This document shows, in pieces, positions 6,173 to 7,552 of a DNA stretch of 7,552 bases. The translations under genes were made by a program, and so were the position numbers. Source of the stretch: Anaerolinea thermophila (GTDB lineage Bacteria; Chloroflexota; Anaerolineae; Anaerolineales; Villigracilaceae); contig DYLB01000096.1 of the NCBI GenBank assembly GCA_020722305.1, positions 1 to 7,552 of the forward strand, read 5' to 3'. Every line of letters starts with the position of its first letter. The first letter of the stretch is position 1. The notes under the pieces are model-generated. The model was not told the origin of the DNA. It saw only the letters and a list, made by a program, of their open reading frames with translations, and did not search any database.

Positions 6173-6886
6173 TTACGAGAACCCCAAGCCTCTTTCTTTC
6201 AACGACACGAAGCGCCCCTGGCCGATGACCAAGTGATCGAGCACGGCCACGTCCAGCAGCTTGCCGGCCTGGACGATGGCGCGCGTCACGGCTACGTCAT
6301 CCGGGCTGGGGGTCGGGTCGCCGCTGGGGTGGTTGTGGATCACGATCAGGGCGCTGGCATTGCGCCGGACGGCAGCCTTGAAAATCTCCCCCACCCGCAC
6401 CTGTGACGAGTTGACCGATCCCTTGTAGATTTCGACCGTTTCGAGCACGTGGTTGCGGATGTCGAGCAGCATGACCCGCAAATGCTCCTGCTCCAATGCG
6501 GACATCTCGTACTGCACCAGGGCGGCCGCGTCGGCGGGCGAGTTGATCGTCGGGCGGGATTCGGGCGATTCGAGCGTCAGGCGGCGGCCCAATTCGATGG
6601 CAGCCTTGATCTGGGCCGCTTTGGCCTCGCCCAGCCCGTGCTGGCGTTTCAGGTCTTCGAACAAGGCACGGTGCAGGCCGGTCAATCCGCCGAAGGCGTT
6701 GAGCAGACGCTGACCCACCATCACGGCGTTCTCGCCCCGAACACCGACCCGCAGCAGGATGGCGATCAACTCGGCGTTGGAGAGCGCCTGGGGGCCGAGC
6801 GCGGCCAACCGTTCACGCGGCCGGTCGTCGCTGTGCAGATCGGTGATGCGATAGGTGGGGCGGGGGTCAGGTGCGCTGGTAGGCAT
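6173..6886 (-). CDS. radC: RadC family JAB1/MPN-domain protein
   Basis: RadC proteins combine an N-terminal helix-hairpin-helix region with a JAMM-type metalloprotease-like domain. Their cellular role is not settled; the old DNA-repair assignment has been withdrawn. The 237 residues show PRERLAALGPQALSNAELIAILL (23-45), a second hairpin region HGLGEAKAAQI (83-93), and an MPN domain from about 113. Within it, HNHPSGDPTPSPDD (184-197) fits the metal motif H-x-H-x7-S-x2-D (H184, H186, S194, D197), and Glu134 is the likely upstream catalytic acid. The ATG at 6884-6886 is the only start available: TAG lies in frame at 6902-6904. It has no clear ribosome site and sits inside the last codons of the DUF5615 gene, so translation probably depends on that gene. 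The first 11 residues, rich in Pro and Ser, precede the usual family start (YRITDL) and look like readout of the junction. Confidence 0.93.
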   Translation of the reverse strand: MPTSAPDPRPTYRITDLHSDDRPRERLAALGPQALSNAELIAILLRVGVRGENAVMVGQRLLNAFGGLTGLHRALFEDLKRQHGLGEAKAAQIKAAIELGRRLTLESPESRPTINSPADAAALVQYEMSALEQEHLRVMLLDIRNHVLETVEIYKGSVNSSQVRVGEIFKAAVRRNASALIVIHNHPSGDPTPSPDDVAVTRAIVQAGKLLDVAVLDHLVIGQGRFVSLKERGLGFS

Positions 6887-7079
6887 AGCGGGTAATCGTT
6901 GCTACATCGTGCGTCAGCAATATTCTTCCTTCCTGTGCTGACCATTCCAATATTGTTGGATCATCTGCCCCAGACAAACCCACATCCTGAATTCGGACAA
7001 TATCAATATCAGGGTTGCGGCGCAAGAGACCGCGCAAAATGGCATTATTGAAATTCTCGTCAACCGCAAACCGGAGCAT
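6867..7079 (-). CDS. DUF5615 PIN-like protein, C-terminally truncated
   Basis: DUF5615 proteins have a PIN-like nuclease fold and are often encoded beside a DUF433 antitoxin-like gene, as here; they are presumed RNase toxins. The 70 residues contain MLRFAVDENFN (1-11) with acidic Asp7 and Glu8, DIVRIQDVGLSGADDPTILEW (26-46), and GRILLTHDVAT (51-61) with Asp58. Full members I know of run on for about 45 more residues after the YAYxR motif. Here YAYQRT is followed at once by TGA and then by radC sequence. The C-terminal strand and helix are therefore missing, and the protein may be inactive or unstable even though the visible acidic residues remain. ATG 7079 lies two bases after the DUF433 stop and has AGGGGA seven bases upstream. 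The last 20 nt overlap radC in another frame. The module may now serve mainly to carry radC transcription. Confidence 0.82.
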   Translation of the reverse strand: MLRFAVDENFNNAILRGLLRRNPDIDIVRIQDVGLSGADDPTILEWSAQEGRILLTHDVATITRYAYQRT

Positions 7080-7081
7080 TT

Positions 7082-7417
7082 TTATGTCCCCTGGCCTGTC
7101 TGCCGCGCCAGCAGGCGGTCACGCACACCTTCAGGATCAAACCGGGTTTCATTCCGTAATTTTACTTTCGCCGCAAGCCTCTCACGTTGCCGTAAGTATT
7201 TGTTGACTTTGGCACTTTGATTCAGATAGTATCCAATAACGGAATATATATCCGGCAAAGATAGGGAAGGATATTGCTGGGCGATTTCTTCAGCAGTTGC
7301 GCCATCCAGGAACGCGTATACCACCGTATCCAAAGTGACACGGGTTCCGCTGATGCGCACCACGCCGTCAATGTCCACCGCTAAGGGCAAGGGTTGGGCT
7401 TCAATTTCAAGGGTCAT
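7082..7417 (-). CDS. DUF433 (PF04255) antitoxin-like helix-turn-helix protein
   Basis: DUF433 proteins are small DNA-binding proteins commonly paired with DUF5615 or other PIN-like toxins, which they are thought to neutralise while repressing their own operon. With the start at ATG 7415-7417 the product has 111 residues. The DUF433 core is DGVVRISGTRVTLDTVVYAFLDGATAEEI (17-45), then QQYPSLSLPDIYSVIGYYL (47-65), which contains the helix-turn-helix. The C-terminal half is charged and ends RFDPEGVRDRLLAR (92-105), probably the toxin-binding tail. A GTG at 7436-7438 would add seven residues. The ATG is preferred because it has GGAGAG seven bases upstream, because the core begins soon after MTLEIEA as in relatives, and because the GTG lies upstream of the predicted transcription start. 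The gene looks intact, unlike its partner. It is first in a DUF433-DUF5615-radC operon. Confidence 0.87.
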   Translation of the reverse strand: MTLEIEAQPLPLAVDIDGVVRISGTRVTLDTVVYAFLDGATAEEIAQQYPSLSLPDIYSVIGYYLNQSAKVNKYLRQRERLAAKVKLRNETRFDPEGVRDRLLARQTGQGT

Positions 7418-7424
7418 GGCTAAT

Positions 7425-7430
7425 CTCTCC
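7425..7430 (-). promoter_or_regulatory. Ribosome binding site deciding the DUF433 start
   Basis: On the minus strand GGAGAG stands seven bases before ATG 7415-7417. It lies inside the reading frame that would start at GTG 7436-7438, which supports the shorter protein. Confidence 0.6.
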
Positions 7431-7439
7431 GTTGTCACT

Positions 7440-7469
7440 ATTTTACGGTAAACATGGCAATCCTGTCCA
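7440..7469 (-). promoter_or_regulatory. Sigma70-type promoter of the DUF433-DUF5615-radC operon
   Basis: Reading the minus strand, TGGACA (7464-7469) and TAAAAT (7440-7445) each match the -35 and -10 consensus at five of six positions, with an 18-base spacer. Transcription would begin near 7433, leaving a leader of about 15 nt before ATG 7417. The promoter overlaps a short palindrome that could be an operator. Confidence 0.5.
7442..7452. promoter_or_regulatory. Candidate operator palindrome at the DUF433 promoter
   Basis: TTTACGGTAAA is a perfect 5-bp inverted repeat (TTTAC / GTAAA) around a single base. It covers most of the -10 hexamer and the start of the spacer. Antitoxins with a helix-turn-helix commonly repress by binding a palindrome in this position, so autoregulation is plausible. 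The arms are short and a chance palindrome cannot be excluded. Confidence 0.35.
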
Positions 7470-7552
7470 TAATACTATGCTCCAGGGTGAATTTTAATTG
7501 TCTCTTTGGGATGTTCCGTGATGCGCCCCCATATCTGGCAACACGCCGTAAG

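Noticed and set aside
7441..7552. Short frames running to the right edge: minus strand ending in TAG at 7438-7440 (37 codons), and plus strand from ATG 7454.
   Set aside because: Neither shows a family motif or a good ribosome site. Both overlap the promoter proposed for the DUF433 gene. They are too short to support without the sequence beyond the edge.

Overview
This window looks like part of a Chloroflexota genome, most likely Anaerolineae-like. That placement is an inference from the mix of genes: a mevalonate-pathway decarboxylase, an S2P protease with a long insertion, an acidic HEAT-repeat protein, an AEC permease and accessory DUF433/DUF5615 genes. It also rests on the GC-rich coding style. 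No rRNA, tRNA, CRISPR array, insertion sequence or phage gene is visible.

Layout. (1) Left edge, minus strand, 1-344: a HepT/DUF86 HEPN toxin gene broken by an in-frame TGA. The stop lies just before the catalytic R-x4-H-x-Y motif, which is still intact downstream in the same frame. (2) Centre, plus strand, 414-6172: six closely packed genes. They encode a GHMP-type diphosphomevalonate (or phosphomevalonate) decarboxylase, a membrane S2P/RseP-type zinc protease, a HEAT-repeat protein, an AEC-family permease, an exported membrane-anchored peptidase-MA-like HExxH protein, and an acylphosphatase. A TG-n-TATAAT extended -10 element overlaps the stop codon of the decarboxylase and probably starts a five-gene transcript. 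Gaps within that transcript are 9, 8 and 1 nt, followed by a 20-nt overlap. (3) Right part, minus strand, 6173-7417: a DUF433 antitoxin-like gene, a C-terminally truncated DUF5615 PIN-like gene, and radC. The radC start lies inside the end of the DUF5615 gene. A promoter and a small palindrome sit just upstream of the DUF433 gene. The acylphosphatase and radC stop codons abut tail to tail with no spacer.

How it fits together. The central block is ordinary conserved chromosome: isoprenoid precursor synthesis plus a membrane/envelope set with two separate HExxH proteins. The two edges are accessory, lower-GC toxin-antitoxin-type genes, and each carries a visible lesion: a nonsense codon on the left and a C-terminal loss on the right. 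I see no convincing new defence or mobile system. The points most worth a second look are the broken HepT gene, the DUF5615-radC junction, the S2P insertion with its neighbouring exported peptidase, and the K-to-N change in the decarboxylase signature.
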